NCBI GenBank assembly: GCA_964441755.1
Contig: CAYTVG010000024.1
Coordinates: forward strand, 1 to 50,302
Origin: JAUMBM01 sp964441755
Lineage (GTDB): Bacteria; Bacteroidota; Bacteroidia; Chitinophagales; Saprospiraceae
DNA: 50,302 nt
Direction of reading: 5' to 3'
Shown here in pieces: positions 1-9,707 of this stretch; position 1 is the stretch's first letter; each line of letters opens with the position of its first letter. The notes under the pieces were generated by a model. It was not told where the DNA came from. It saw nothing but the letters and a program-made list of their open reading frames with translations, and made no database searches. The translations under genes and the position numbers were made by a program.

Positions 1-3000
1 TGTACTCCAGCGTGCTGCCCGCAGGACAGCCCGTCGTCGGTGCGCTGATGCTGCCACCGCTTACCGTGCAGGAAGAAGCACAGCTGCTGTTGGTAATCTC
101 CACCTCGCCCGGCGCTGTTGTCAGGCTTGGACAGCAGACTGTCGGATTTGTTGCATTGCTGACGCTGCTGCTCACGCAGTCCGTGGTTGTATCGCGGCAG
201 CGCACATAGACCGTGAAGGCTGTAGCCGTATAAGTTGGCGCTGTCGTCGACCACGGACCGTTGGCATCCGTCGCGTATTCTACTACCGTACCCGTACCGC
301 AGCCGCTCGCACTGATGCTGCCACTGGTTGACGGACATACGTTGTCGGTGATTGTCAGTGTCGGAGTGCCCGGCGTTGTGCAACTGCCAGGTATTGTCGT
401 CACACCTGTCGACTCAGGACTGGTCACGCTGCTGTCAAGGTCACAGCTGCAGCGCGTCTTGATCGTCTGGGCAGGGCCTGTCTGTGCGTAAGTTGGCAAG
501 GTCGTGCTCCACGCACCGCCGTTCACACTGTACTCCAGCGTACTGCCCGCAGGACAGCCCGTCGTCGGTGCGCTGATGCTGCCACCGCTCACTGTACAGG
601 ACGAAGCACAGCTGCTATTGGTAATCTCCACCTCGCCCGGCGCTGTCGTCAGGCTTGGACAGCAGACTGTCGGATTTGTTGCATTGCTGACGCTGCTGCT
701 CACGCAGTCCGTGGTTGTATCGCGGCAGCGCACATAGACCGTGAAGGCTGTAGCCGTATAAGTTGGCGCTGTCGTCGACCACGGACCGTTGGCATCCGTC
801 GCGTATTCTACTACCGTACCCGTACCGCAGCCGCTCGCACTGATGCTGCCGCTGGTGGAAGGGCATATGTTGTCAGTGATTATCAGTATGGGGGTGCCCG
901 GCGTTGCGCAACTGCCAGGTACCGTCGTCACACCTGTCGACTCAGGACTGGTCACGCTGCTGTCAAGATCACAGCTACAGCGTGTCTTGATCGTCTGGGC
1001 AGGGCCCGTCTGTGCGTAGGTCGGCAGGGTCGTGCTCCACGCACCCCCGTTCACACTGTACTCCAGCGTGCTGCCCGCAGGACAGCCCGTCGTCGGTGCG
1101 CTGATGCTGCCACCGCTTACCGTGCAGGAAGAAGCACAGCTGCTGTTGGTAATCTCCACCTCGCCCGGCGCTGTTGTCAGGCTTGGACAGCAGACTGTCG
1201 GATTTGTTGCATTGCTGACGCTGCTGCTCACGCAGTCCGTGGTTGTATCGCGGCAGCGCACATAGACCGTGAAGGCTGTAGCCGTATAAGTTGGCGCTGT
1301 CGTCGACCACGGACCGTTGGCATCCGTCGCGTATTCTACTACCGTACCCGTACCGCAGCCGCTCGCACTGATGCTGCCACTGGTTGACGGACATACGTTG
1401 TCGGTGATTGTCAGTGTCGGAGTGCCCGGCGTTGTGCAACTGCCAGGTATTGTCGTCACACCTGTCGACTCAGGACTGGTCACGCTGCTGTCAAGGTCAC
1501 AGCTGCAGCGCGTCTTGATCGTCTGGGCAGGGCCTGTCTGTGCGTAAGTTGGCAAGGTCGTGCTCCACGCACCGCCGTTCACACTGTACTCCAGCGTACT
1601 GCCCGCAGGACAGCCCGTCGTCGGTGCGCTGATGCTGCCACCGCTTACCGTGCAGGAAGAAGCACAGCTGCTGTTGGTAATCTCCACCTCGCCCGGCGCT
1701 GTTGTCAGGCTTGGACAGCAGACTGTCGGATTTGTTGCATTGCTGACGCTGCTGCTCACGCAGTCCGTGGTTGTATCGCGGCAGCGCACATAGACCGTGA
1801 AGGCTGTAGCCGTATAAGTTGGCGCTGTCGTCGACCACGGACCGTTGGCATCCGTCGCGTATTCTACTACCGTACCCGTACCGCAGCCGCTCGCACTGAT
1901 GCTGCCGCTGGTGGAAGGGCATATGTTGTCAGTGATTATCAGTATGGGGGTGCCCGGCGTTGCGCAACTGCCAGGTACCGTCGTCACACCTGTCGACTCA
2001 GGACTGGTCACGCTGCTGTCAAGATCACAGCTACAGCGTGTCTTGATCGTCTGGGCAGGGCCCGTCTGTGCGTAGGTCGGCAGGGTCGTGCTCCACGCAC
2101 CCCCGTTCACACTGTACTCCAGCGTACTGCCCGCAGGACAGCCCGTCGTCGGTGCGCTGATGCTGCCACCGCTTACCGTGCAGGAAGAAGCACAGCTGCT
2201 GTTGGTAATCTCCACCTCGCCCGGCGCTGTTGTCAGGCTTGGACAGCAGACTGTCGGATTTGTTGCATTGCTGACGCTGCTGCTCACGCAGTCCGTGGTT
2301 GTATCGCGGCAGCGCACATAGACCGTGAAGGCTGTAGCCGTATAAGTTGGCGCTGTCGTCGACCACGGACCGTTGGCATCCGTCGCGTATTCTACTACCG
2401 TACCCGTACCGCAGCCGCTCGCACTGATGCTGCCGCTGGTGGAAGGGCATATGTTGTCAGTGATTATCAGTATGGGGGTGCCCGGCGTTGCGCAACTGCC
2501 AGGTACCGTCGTCACACCTGTCGACTCAGGACTGGTCACGCTGCTGTCAAGATCACAGCTACAGCGTGTCTTGATCGTCTGGGCAGGGCCCGTCTGTGCG
2601 TAGGTCGGCAGGGTCGTGCTCCACGCACCCCCGTTCACACTGTACTCCAGCGTACTGCCCGCAGGACAGCCCGTCGTCGGTGCGCTGATGCTGCCACCGC
2701 TTACCGTGCAGGAAGAAGCACAGCTGCTGTTGGTAATCTCCACCTCGCCCGGCGCTGTTGTCAGGCTTGGACAGCAGACTGTCGGATTTGTTGCATTGCT
2801 GACGCTGCTGCTCACGCAGTCCGTGGTTGTATCGCGGCAGCGCACATAGACCGTGAAGGCTGTAGCCGTATAAGTTGGCGCTGTCGTCGACCACGGACCG
2901 TTGGCATCCGTCGCGTATTCTACTACCGTACCCGTACCGCAGCCGCTCGCACTGATGCTGCCACTGGTTGACGGACATACGTTGTCGGTGATTGTCAGTG

Positions 3001-3289
3001 TCGGAGTGCCCGGCGTTGTGCAACTGCCAGGTATTGTCGTCACACCTGTCGACTCAGGACTGGTCACGCTGCTGTCAAGGTCACAGCTGCAGCGCGTCTT
3101 GATCGTCTGGGCAGGCCCCGTCTGTGCGTAAGTTGGCAAGGTTGTGCTCCAGGCACCGCCGTTCACACTGTACTCCAGCGTGCTGCCCGCAGGACAGCCC
3201 GTCGTCGGTGCGCTGATGCTGCCACCGCTTACCGTGCAGGAAGAAGCACAGCTGCTGTTGGTAATCTCCACCTCGCCCGGCGCTGTTGT
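1..3289. repeat. 528-bp near-identical tandem repeat array, about 6.2 copies in window
   Basis: The same 528-bp unit restarts at 1, 529, 1057, 1585, 2113, 2641 and, in part, 3169, and identity stops abruptly near 3290. It encodes 176 residues on the minus strand, so every duplication keeps the frame. Two unit types differ at clustered positions, for example TGGTTGACGGAC versus TGGTGGAAGGGC. Reading plus-strand order they run A, B, A, B, B, A at about 317, 849, 1377, 1905, 2433 and 2961. The array continues past the left edge, so its copy number is not known. Confidence 0.95.
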
Positions 3290-6200
3290 AAGTGACACAC
3301 ATTCCTCAAAACAACCGGTTAAAATTAAATCGTCAATCCGCCAGTTTGCAGTGTTAGCAGATGCACTGCCGGTTCCACTGTGTCCGTATATACGAAGCGT
3401 CAGCGGCTGACCTGCTGCAGAACTAAGCGACAGATTCGCATTAGAACGGAGAACCCAGGAAGAATTTGTCGTCAGACTTCCTGTTGCAATATTTGCTGAA
3501 TAATCATCGACACTTGAACGAACAGTATATGCAGCGGGGCCCGTACTGGTAGATCTTGAGCCGAAACTAATATCCGACATCGTAAAGATTTTACCTGCAG
3601 CCGGTGTAATCGTCAGCTGAAAATAGGTACTGGTCGCGGTGTTCAGGGCGCCCGTGAAGGCAGCAGCTCCAGCATTACCGCCACCTGACGCCCCCGCATA
3701 GCCGGACGAAGCTCCTGTAGTAGTAATCAATGTAACGGTACCATTTACATTACCGTTCGACACAGCGCCAAAGGTCACATTGGGCACCGAGCTCGAAGAA
3801 GAAGCTGCCGTCGTCATATTCCAGACGGCTGTGCCACAAGGAGACACGCAAGCGGTGGGATTCGTAGTAGCCTCGGCTGTTGTACTCGCACAATCATTGT
3901 CAGTGACGCGACAGCGGGCATAAACCGTAAAAGAAGTGGTTGTATAGGCTGGCGCAGTAGTCGACCAGGGACCGGAATCCGACAAGGCATACTCCAGCAC
4001 GGTACCGGCACCACAACCCGAAGCAGCGATACTGCCCGTTGTAGCAGGACATACATTGTTGACGATCGTAATGATTGGCGCGTCGGGAAGCGTACAACTG
4101 GCCGGACTGGTGGTTACACCGGAAGATTCAGGACTCAGGACAGTAGCATCTGACTCGCAGCGACAACGCGTCTTAATCGTCTGGGCTGGGCCTGTCTGCG
4201 CGTAAACCGGCAAGGTAGCAGACCATGCACCCCCATTGACGCTGTATTCAATCGCGCTTCCCACAGGACAGCCCTGTGCAGGCGCTGCTATGCTACCCCC
4301 TGATACTGTACAAGATGCCCCGCAAGCGCTGTTCGTTATTTGAACCTCAGCGGGAGCCGTTGACAATGACGGGCAAGGGATGCAACCTACAGGTGCTGTA
4401 GTTTCCTGATCCAATGCACTCACACAATTGGAAGTCAAATCCCGACAGCGGGCATAGACTGTAAAAGCCGTAGTTGTATAGGCAGGTGCGGTAGCCGACC
4501 AGGGGCCTGTAGCGCTGGTCGCAAACTCGAGCACTGTGCCCGTTCCGCAACCTGTGGCTGTAATGCTTCCCTCAGTAGAAGGACACACATTATCGACGAT
4601 GGTGATAGCAGGTGCTGCCGGTAGGGTACAACTACCCGGCTGTGTAGTGACACCTGCGGAGGCCGGGCTCAGGCTGTTGGCATCCGTATTGCACTGACAG
4701 CGCGTCCTGATAGTCTGCGCCGGCCCTGTCTGTGCGTAGGTTGGCAGTACAGAACTCCATGCCCCTTCATTTACGCTGTACTGCAGACTGCTGCCTGCAG
4801 GGCAGGGAGTTGCCGGTTCGGCAATGCTTCCGCCGGAAACCGTACAATCGGCGCCACAACTACTATTCGTTAGTTGCACTTCTGCAGGAGCGGCAGTCAG
4901 GTCGGGGCAACAGATTACCGGGCTGGTGGTGGCGCTGATCGTAGGCCCTGCACAGGAAGCAGTCGCATCAAAACAACGCGCAAACACCGTGAAAGCCGAA
5001 GTTGTGTAGGCAGGTGCTGTCTCAGACCAGGGGCCATCGGCACTGGTGGCGTACTGAGCGGTTGACCCCGTAAGACAACCGCTGGCCATAATAGTACCCG
5101 TAGTAGCCGGACAAATATTGTTGGTGATCGCCAGCGTCAGGCCGCAGGCAAATACGGGTGATGCTGCGTTGCGGGGAGTCGGTGTGGCTACCGCAAAATC
5201 ACTGGAATTGCTGTTTGTGTCCGTACATCCGCCATTGGCGCGAATGGCTGCAGTTGTTGCACTCAGCGCGGGTGTCGCTGAACCCTCGAAGCAATTGGCT
5301 GTGCCGTATCCGACAAAATCTATGATCTGGCTGCCTGTAGGACAAGAACCTGAGAGTGCTGTTGTGTTACTGACCAGAGCAACCTTTCCGGAAGCTCCCG
5401 CCATATTGATTGTCCCAGTCGCATCGGGTGAAGGTACAGGCAGGCCAACCGAACCTCCGCTTGCCTGACGTATCAGATAATATCCTCCCGGTGCAACAGA
5501 TCCTGATAAATTTGTCACCGACCAAGTGGTACCTGAAGCTCCTGCATACTGTACGGAATAACCCGCAAGGCTAACCGCCGTAGAACCAGCATTGTACAGC
5601 TCCACAAAATCATGCGTATAGGTTGCACCGCTGTTTCCACCGCCCCCATACACCTGACTGATACGCAGTCCCGGACATACCGGCTGCGCGATCGAGAACA
5701 CCGCATTGGATATATCAAAGAAGGTTGAAGCAGAACGGAAAGCCCCCCCCACGCTGCACTGAACCAGCACCCGGGCGTTGGTTGTCACCGTCGAAGGTAC
5801 CGTCACACTAGCCGAGCCATTGTTGGGGAAGGTACCTAAGGAAGTAAACGTAGCTCCATTGTCGGTCGAAATCAGTACATCTACCTGACTGCAATGCGCA
5901 TCGGTACCGTTTACCGACCAGGTGACCGTGCGGGAACTGCCTGTAGCCCAGGTTTCGCCACCATTCGGGGCAGTGACATTGAACGGGCCGGTATCGGCGA
6001 CGGTCACCACCATATCGTCGGCAGCCGTGCGCCCCCAGTTCGTATTGTTGTCGCGTGTGAGCAGACGGAAATTCATCGTTCTGGCTACGCAGGGCAGTTT
6101 TTCCCAGGTAGCAGCATTGTTGTTGCCCAGCAGTACATCGCTGTATTGAGGAAATACGCGGAAGTTATCTGCTACCGGCACCCGGAAGCGAAACAAGGGA

Positions 6201-7627
6201 ACAGTTGTCCCCGCACAGTTGGGTGATCCCGCCACGGCTGCGGAAGTACCATCGTACTGCTGCCAGTTATACGTGATAGCATCCCCTTGATCAGTAGCTG
6301 TGCCATTGCCCACAAGCACAAAAGCCGTCTGTTTGGGAATCGTAATATTGATACCGGCATCAGCCAGTGGCGCATTGGCATTGCCACTGCCCGGCGTTGA
6401 GGTGACAGCACAACTGCCAAAGTTACTAAGGTAGGTATTGATTTGCGCAACGGAGGCAGCATGAAAAAACGGATCACTAAAGTTCTGGTAGCTCGGAGGA
6501 GCACCGCAGACACCTGCATAAGCCATAATCGTCGACCCCTCCCCGGTTTCGTAGCGATAATTATTGGCAGAATTCTGGCACTCAGTTGAAATAAAAGTAT
6601 GGTCTGCCCCAAACTGGTGACCAAGCTCATGGGCAGCATAGTCTACATAGAGCTGCGTAAAAGAGAAGTTCGCACCAGAGAAACCCCCGCCCTTATAATT
6701 AGGATGGCACACCACCCCTTTGTAGGCAACCCCACCCGTGTTGGCCCAAAGCACCGAGTGCCCGACATCAAAACCAGCAGAGCCCAGGCCGCTGCTGTTG
6801 ACCAAAAAAGCGTGTACCTCGTCAATATCCGTATGATCCGTCAACACCGCATTGGCACAAGCCTCGTTGGACACCAGGGTCAGCCGGACCCCCAGATCCT
6901 TCTCATAAACTCCATTGACAAGGTTTACGCCCGAAGCAAAAGAATTGAGTACGTTGGTCGCACTGTAAGGCGACCCGCCATACTGTGTCCGGTAGGTTGC
7001 ATCTGCGATAATGGCCAGCCGATAGGTTCTCAGACTTGCAGGTGTCTTGGGGAAGCCATCGCTGTCCGGTAAAATATCGGTTATGTAATGTGATTCGCCT
7101 GTGCCACAGGACAGTCCGGGCAGGGACAGGCTCTGTTTGTAATAGACGATGTGCAAGGCACTATTGACCCGAGACAAAGGCTCGACAACGTAGGACTTCT
7201 GCCCGTCAAAAACGAACGCATGGAAACCTGCTTCGCTGATATCGCAGCGTATATGCCTCCCGGCATCATTCTTAGCAACTCCCTGAAATGTCTGAATGGT
7301 GACCAGTTGCTGAATAGAAGCATCGACCACATTGCTTGGCCAGATGGCAAACAGTTCGAATCCACCGTCCGGTGTCGGAATCTCAATTAACACAGGATTC
7401 GGAGCATCACCGGGCTGAGTTGAAAAAGCATCCTGCAGATCATCATACAAAACTCCGATATTCAGATCCGTCGTGCGAAATTCTTCGGGCAGTACAGCTA
7501 AATTTCGCTGGTCAACTTCCGGGAGACCAGGCCGGGCGGGAAGCCAATAATTATTGTCCTGCGCTGCTGCCGTCGTATACAACAGGCAAGAAATCCCAAA
7601 CATGAGTAGCGTGTATTGCTTCCGCAT
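1..7627 (-). CDS. Giant secreted reprolysin-like metalloprotease with lamin-tail domain and tandem repeats (C-terminus beyond the left edge)
   Basis: One reading frame stays open from the ATG at 7627 to the left edge, giving 2542 residues with no stop. Residues 1-23 are a signal peptide ending in AAAQ. A zinc-binding motif HELGHQFGADH lies at residues 333-343 and is followed by a Met-turn-like STIMAYAG near residue 361, as in metzincins of the M12B/reprolysin type. A fibronectin-like module (about 548-640) follows. A lamin-tail domain (about 650-790, core FVELYNAG) comes next. From about residue 827 on there are 176-residue repeats, each made of two related ~88-residue halves rich in Cys, Thr and Ser. 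A unique ~150-residue segment (roughly plus 3300-3815) separates older, diverged repeats from a nearly identical set. The protein is presumably secreted or surface-bound through T9SS; the sorting domain would lie off the edge. Substrate is unknown. Confidence 0.88.
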   Translation of the reverse strand, partial: MRKQYTLLMFGISCLLYTTAAAQDNNYWLPARPGLPEVDQRNLAVLPEEFRTTDLNIGVLYDDLQDAFSTQPGDAPNPVLIEIPTPDGGFELFAIWPSNVVDASIQQLVTIQTFQGVAKNDAGRHIRCDISEAGFHAFVFDGQKSYVVEPLSRVNSALHIVYYKQSLSLPGLSCGTGESHYITDILPDSDGFPKTPASLRTYRLAIIADATYRTQYGGSPYSATNVLNSFASGVNLVNGVYEKDLGVRLTLVSNEACANAVLTDHTDIDEVHAFLVNSSGLGSAGFDVGHSVLWANTGGVAYKGVVCHPNYKGGGFSGANFSFTQLYVDYAAHELGHQFGADHTFISTECQNSANNYRYETGEGSTIMAYAGVCGAPPSYQNFSDPFFHAASVAQINTYLSNFGSCAVTSTPGSGNANAPLADAGINITIPKQTAFVLVGNGTATDQGDAITYNWQQYDGTSAAVAGSPNCAGTTVPLFRFRVPVADNFRVFPQYSDVLLGNNNAATWEKLPCVARTMNFRLLTRDNNTNWGRTAADDMVVTVADTGPFNVTAPNGGETWATGSSRTVTWSVNGTDAHCSQVDVLISTDNGATFTSLGTFPNNGSASVTVPSTVTTNARVLVQCSVGGAFRSASTFFDISNAVFSIAQPVCPGLRISQVYGGGGNSGATYTHDFVELYNAGSTAVSLAGYSVQYAGASGTTWSVTNLSGSVAPGGYYLIRQASGGSVGLPVPSPDATGTINMAGASGKVALVSNTTALSGSCPTGSQIIDFVGYGTANCFEGSATPALSATTAAIRANGGCTDTNSNSSDFAVATPTPRNAASPVFACGLTLAITNNICPATTGTIMASGCLTGSTAQYATSADGPWSETAPAYTTSAFTVFARCFDATASCAGPTISATTSPVICCPDLTAAPAEVQLTNSSCGADCTVSGGSIAEPATPCPAGSSLQYSVNEGAWSSVLPTYAQTGPAQTIRTRCQCNTDANSLSPASAGVTTQPGSCTLPAAPAITIVDNVCPSTEGSITATGCGTGTVLEFATSATGPWSATAPAYTTTAFTVYARCRDLTSNCVSALDQETTAPVGCIPCPSLSTAPAEVQITNSACGASCTVSGGSIAAPAQGCPVGSAIEYSVNGGAWSATLPVYAQTGPAQTIKTRCRCESDATVLSPESSGVTTSPASCTLPDAPIITIVNNVCPATTGSIAASGCGAGTVLEYALSDSGPWSTTAPAYTTTSFTVYARCRVTDNDCASTTAEATTNPTACVSPCGTAVWNMTTAASSSSSVPNVTFGAVSNGNVNGTVTLITTTGASSGYAGASGGGNAGAAAFTGALNTATSTYFQLTITPAAGKIFTMSDISFGSRSTSTGPAAYTVRSSVDDYSANIATGSLTTNSSWVLRSNANLSLSSAAGQPLTLRIYGHSGTGSASANTANWRIDDLILTGCFEECVSLTTAPGEVEITNSSCASSCTVSGGSISAPTTGCPAGSTLEYSVNGGAWSTTLPTYAQTGPAQTIKTRCSCDLDSSVTSPESTGVTTIPGSCTTPGTPTLTITDNVCPSTSGSISASGCGTGTVVEYATDANGPWSTTAPTYTATAFTVYVRCRDTTTDCVSSSVSNATNPTVCCPSLTTAPGEVEITNSSCASSCTVSGGSISAPTTGCPAGSTLEYSVNGGAWSTTLPTYAQTGPAQTIKTRCSCDLDSSVTSPESTGVTTVPGSCATPGTPILIITDNICPSTSGSISASGCGTGTVVEYATDANGPWSTTAPTYTATAFTVYVRCRDTTTDCVSSSVSNATNPTVCCPSLTTAPGEVEITNSSCASSCTVSGGSISAPTTGCPAGSTLEYSVNGGAWSTTLPTYAQTGPAQTIKTRCSCDLDSSVTSPESTGVTTVPGSCATPGTPILIITDNICPSTSGSISASGCGTGTVVEYATDANGPWSTTAPTYTATAFTVYVRCRDTTTDCVSSSVSNATNPTVCCPSLTTAPGEVEITNSSCASSCTVSGGSISAPTTGCPAGSTLEYSVNGGAWSTTLPTYAQTGPAQTIKTRCSCDLDSSVTSPESTGVTTIPGSCTTPGTPTLTITDNVCPSTSGSISASGCGTGTVVEYATDANGPWSTTAPTYTATAFTVYVRCRDTTTDCVSSSVSNATNPTVCCPSLTTAPGEVEITNSSCASSCTVSGGSISAPTTGCPAGSTLEYSVNGGAWSTTLPTYAQTGPAQTIKTRCSCDLDSSVTSPESTGVTTVPGSCATPGTPILIITDNICPSTSGSISASGCGTGTVVEYATDANGPWSTTAPTYTATAFTVYVRCRDTTTDCVSSSVSNATNPTVCCPSLTTAPGEVEITNSSCASSCTVSGGSISAPTTGCPAGSTLEYSVNGGAWSTTLPTYAQTGPAQTIKTRCSCDLDSSVTSPESTGVTTIPGSCTTPGTPTLTITDNVCPSTSGSISASGCGTGTVVEYATDANGPWSTTAPTYTATAFTVYVRCRDTTTDCVSSSVSNATNPTVCCPSLTTAPGEVEITNSSCASSCTVSGGSISAPTTGCPAGSTLEY
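3815..5150. repeat. Diverged copies of the 528-bp repeat
   Basis: This segment encodes the same domain pair as the left-hand array (recurring WSTTAPAYT-like and YAQTGPAQTI-like cores), but with many amino-acid and silent differences. These are older copies that have not been homogenised. They are separated from the identical array by a unique stretch at about 3300-3815. Confidence 0.8.
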
Positions 7628-7751
7628 AAATGTACTGTTTATCACAAATAAATCAATCTGCTGTCTGAGCAGCGGCGCTTATTAGTCCCTTAGGTCAATG
7701 AATTATTCGTGATTTTTTTGGGGGGAAGCGCAGAAAAATCTGACAGGCTCA

Positions 7752-7759
7752 CAAATATA
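7752..7759 (-). promoter_or_regulatory. Candidate -7 box for the metalloprotease gene
   Basis: The minus strand reads TATATTTG, a perfect match to the Bacteroidota -7 consensus TAnnTTTG, about 120 nt upstream of the ATG at 7627. No good -33 TTTG is seen at the proper spacing. The rest of the 300-bp gap 7628-7927 is AT-rich and shows nothing else. Confidence 0.35.
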
Positions 7760-7927
7760 ACCAAGGAATATTAAGTACTGTGTTTCGGCATATTAATTAT
7801 TCCAAAAAACACCGATTCAAGCCTTCCGACAATCTAAGGTCACAACACAACCAATAAACCATGGATTTGTTTGTAGAAACTAAGAGACAGGACTACAGAC
7901 CTGATTCATTACCAATAACCTCTGCCA

Positions 7928-8593
7928 ATGCAAATTCATACCGTAAGCCTCCTGGGCGCGACCGGCCTTATCGGGCAGCAACTGCTGCAATTGCTGACTG
8001 AAGACAGTCGCTATCAACATATACGCGTGCTGAGCCGTCGGCCTCTCGCCATCGACCACCCTAAGGTCAAAGTCATCGTCCTGGACTTTGAAGATGAACA
8101 GGCATTTCGGGAAGCGCTTGGCAATAGCCAGCAAATTTTTTGCAGTGTAGGCACTACACAGGCGCGGGTCAAAGGCGATCTTACCGCTTACCGAAAGGTA
8201 GATTACGACATCCCCGTTCGTGCTGCCACCATAGGCAGTGAATCCGGTTGCCAACATTTCTCCCTGGTCAGTTCCGTAGGCGCTGACAGCCACAGCAACA
8301 ATTTTTACCTGAAGCTGAAAGGGGCTGTTGAAGAAGCGGTACAGCAGCAGCAGATTTCCTCCCTAGCCATCTTTCGCCCCTCTATGCTGCTGGGCAAACG
8401 GCAGGAGTTCCGGCCGGCAGAACGCCTCGGCCAGCTGCTGATGCAGCCGCTGGCTTTCCTCTTTCCGGCTGCCTACAAACCCATTGCCGGCCGGGACGTG
8501 GCTCGCGCCATGCTTGCTTTTTCCCAAAAACAACTCCCGGGAGCCCATATCTATCATTTCAGCGAAATGATGGCGGCCCTTTCAGAAGGCTAA
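7928..8593 (+). CDS. TIP30/HTATIP2-like NAD(P)-binding oxidoreductase
   Basis: 221 residues. A Rossmann nucleotide-binding motif, GATGLIGQQL, lies at about residues 10-19. It is followed by a second strand ending in LSRRPL, and by the conserved HFSLVSSVGAD and YLKLKGAVEE segments, which carry the Tyr and Lys region of atypical short-chain dehydrogenases. Length and motif order fit the TIP30/oxidoreductase HTATIP2 group. The natural substrate in bacteria is not established, so only an NAD(P)-dependent reductase or sensor role can be stated. The protein is cytoplasmic, with no signal peptide. It appears to stand alone: the gene before it is divergent, and about 140 bp separate it from the peroxiredoxin. 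Confidence 0.8.
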   Translation: MQIHTVSLLGATGLIGQQLLQLLTEDSRYQHIRVLSRRPLAIDHPKVKVIVLDFEDEQAFREALGNSQQIFCSVGTTQARVKGDLTAYRKVDYDIPVRAATIGSESGCQHFSLVSSVGADSHSNNFYLKLKGAVEEAVQQQQISSLAIFRPSMLLGKRQEFRPAERLGQLLMQPLAFLFPAAYKPIAGRDVARAMLAFSQKQLPGAHIYHFSEMMAALSEG

Positions 8594-8733
8594 ACACGTT
8601 TATGGGCGCAGTGGCCTGAGCGGATGCGCAGACGGAATACCAGGCTTACAAAACTCACCATACTCTGTGCTAAAGGTTACATACTCTTGACTTGCTTGTG
8701 CTGAACTTTGTCCTAACAAAAATTTGTTCAATC

Positions 8734-9468
8734 ATGCAAATGCAAGAAAATACAATGCAGGTAGCATCCATGCCTCGCATCGGTGACAAGGCGCCTGCTT
8801 TTAGTGCCGTCACAACTCAGGGACAGATTAACTTTCCTGAAGACTACAAAGGCAGTTGGGTTATTCTGTTTAGCCACCCGGCCGATTTTACACCGGTTTG
8901 TACCTCTGAGTTTATGACTTTTGCCAGTATGGAAAAGCAATTCAATGAGGTCAACTGTAAACTCGTGGGTTTGTCTGTCGATGGTCTTTACAGTCATATT
9001 GCCTGGCTTCGTACCATCAAGGACAAGATTGAGTACAAGGGTATGAAAAATGTAGAGGTAACCTTCCCGCTGATTGAAGACATTACCATGGAAGTTGCTA
9101 CTCTGTACGGTATGATGATGCCGGGCGAAAGCAACACTAAAGCTGTGCGGGCAGTATTTGTTGTTGATCCTAAAGGGATTATTCGGACAATCATTTATTA
9201 TCCGCTGAGCCTTGGCCGCAATTTCGACGAGCTCTATCGTGTGATTGTTGCATTACAAACGGCCGATGCGTTTGAAATCGCTACGCCGGCTGACTGGCGT
9301 CCGGGGGATGATGTGATTGTACCTACTGCCGGTTCCTGTGGTGTTGCCAAGGAGCGTATGGAGAGTACGGATGAGGATGTGACTTGCCACGATTGGTTTT
9401 TCTGTACGAAAAAACTGGATAAGGAGAAGGTCCTCAAAGCGGTGCTGAAGTCCGAGCGGAGTAATTAA
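8734..9468 (+). CDS. Prx6-type peroxiredoxin
   Basis: 244 residues from the chosen ATG. The frame is open further upstream to 8692, but conserved sequence starts only at PRIGDKAPAF. Peroxidatic Cys56 lies in the motif PADFTPVCTSEF. The C-terminal extension carries Cys202 (GSCG) and the pair Cys218/Cys224 in a CHDWFFC motif, as in the hexadecameric/decameric Prx6 enzymes of archaea and thermophiles, where the last pair takes part in resolution. The enzyme reduces peroxides in the cytoplasm using a thiol donor. A loose promoter, TTG-N20-AAAATTTG (8696-8726), would give a very short leader and favours the 8734 start. A strong terminator follows at 9507. Confidence 0.92.
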   Translation: MQMQENTMQVASMPRIGDKAPAFSAVTTQGQINFPEDYKGSWVILFSHPADFTPVCTSEFMTFASMEKQFNEVNCKLVGLSVDGLYSHIAWLRTIKDKIEYKGMKNVEVTFPLIEDITMEVATLYGMMMPGESNTKAVRAVFVVDPKGIIRTIIYYPLSLGRNFDELYRVIVALQTADAFEIATPADWRPGDDVIVPTAGSCGVAKERMESTDEDVTCHDWFFCTKKLDKEKVLKAVLKSERSN

Positions 9469-9506
9469 TAACAAGCGGGTCTGTTTGACTCGCATTTAGC
9501 TCTTAT

Positions 9507-9546
9507 ACGGGTTAAAGAGGCTGGCCTCTTTAACCCGTTTTTTTTA
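9507..9546 (+). terminator. Rho-independent terminator after the peroxiredoxin gene
   Basis: Perfect inverted repeat ACGGGTTAAAGAGG / CCTCTTTAACCCGT with a CTGG loop, followed by nine T residues. It lies 38 bp after the stop codon. Confidence 0.93.
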
Positions 9547-9657
9547 TAAAAAAACATTGCGCTTGGCAGCTGAATGATGCGCTTCTACTTATTATTTCAA
9601 AACAAAGCAAGGAAAATATCGCCATTTCTCGCACTTATGTGTACATTAGCAGGCAAG

Positions 9658-9665
9658 TATTTTTG
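9658..9665 (+). promoter_or_regulatory. Candidate -7 box for the type B cargo/PorP gene set
   Basis: TATTTTTG matches TAnnTTTG and lies about 43 bp before the ATG at 9708. A clear -33 element is not visible. Its position inside the longer open frame (which begins at 9639) supports the 9708 start. Confidence 0.35.
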
Positions 9666-9707
9666 AGAAAAGTCCCCCCCCAATCATTCGCTAACCAGTG
9701 CTGTGTA

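Noticed and set aside
12..3410. Recurring plus-strand frames of 65-88 codons and minus-strand frames of 70-154 codons
   Set aside because: They repeat every 528 bp as shadows of the metalloprotease repeat unit in other frames. The true frame is open over the whole region on the minus strand and matches known domain patterns.
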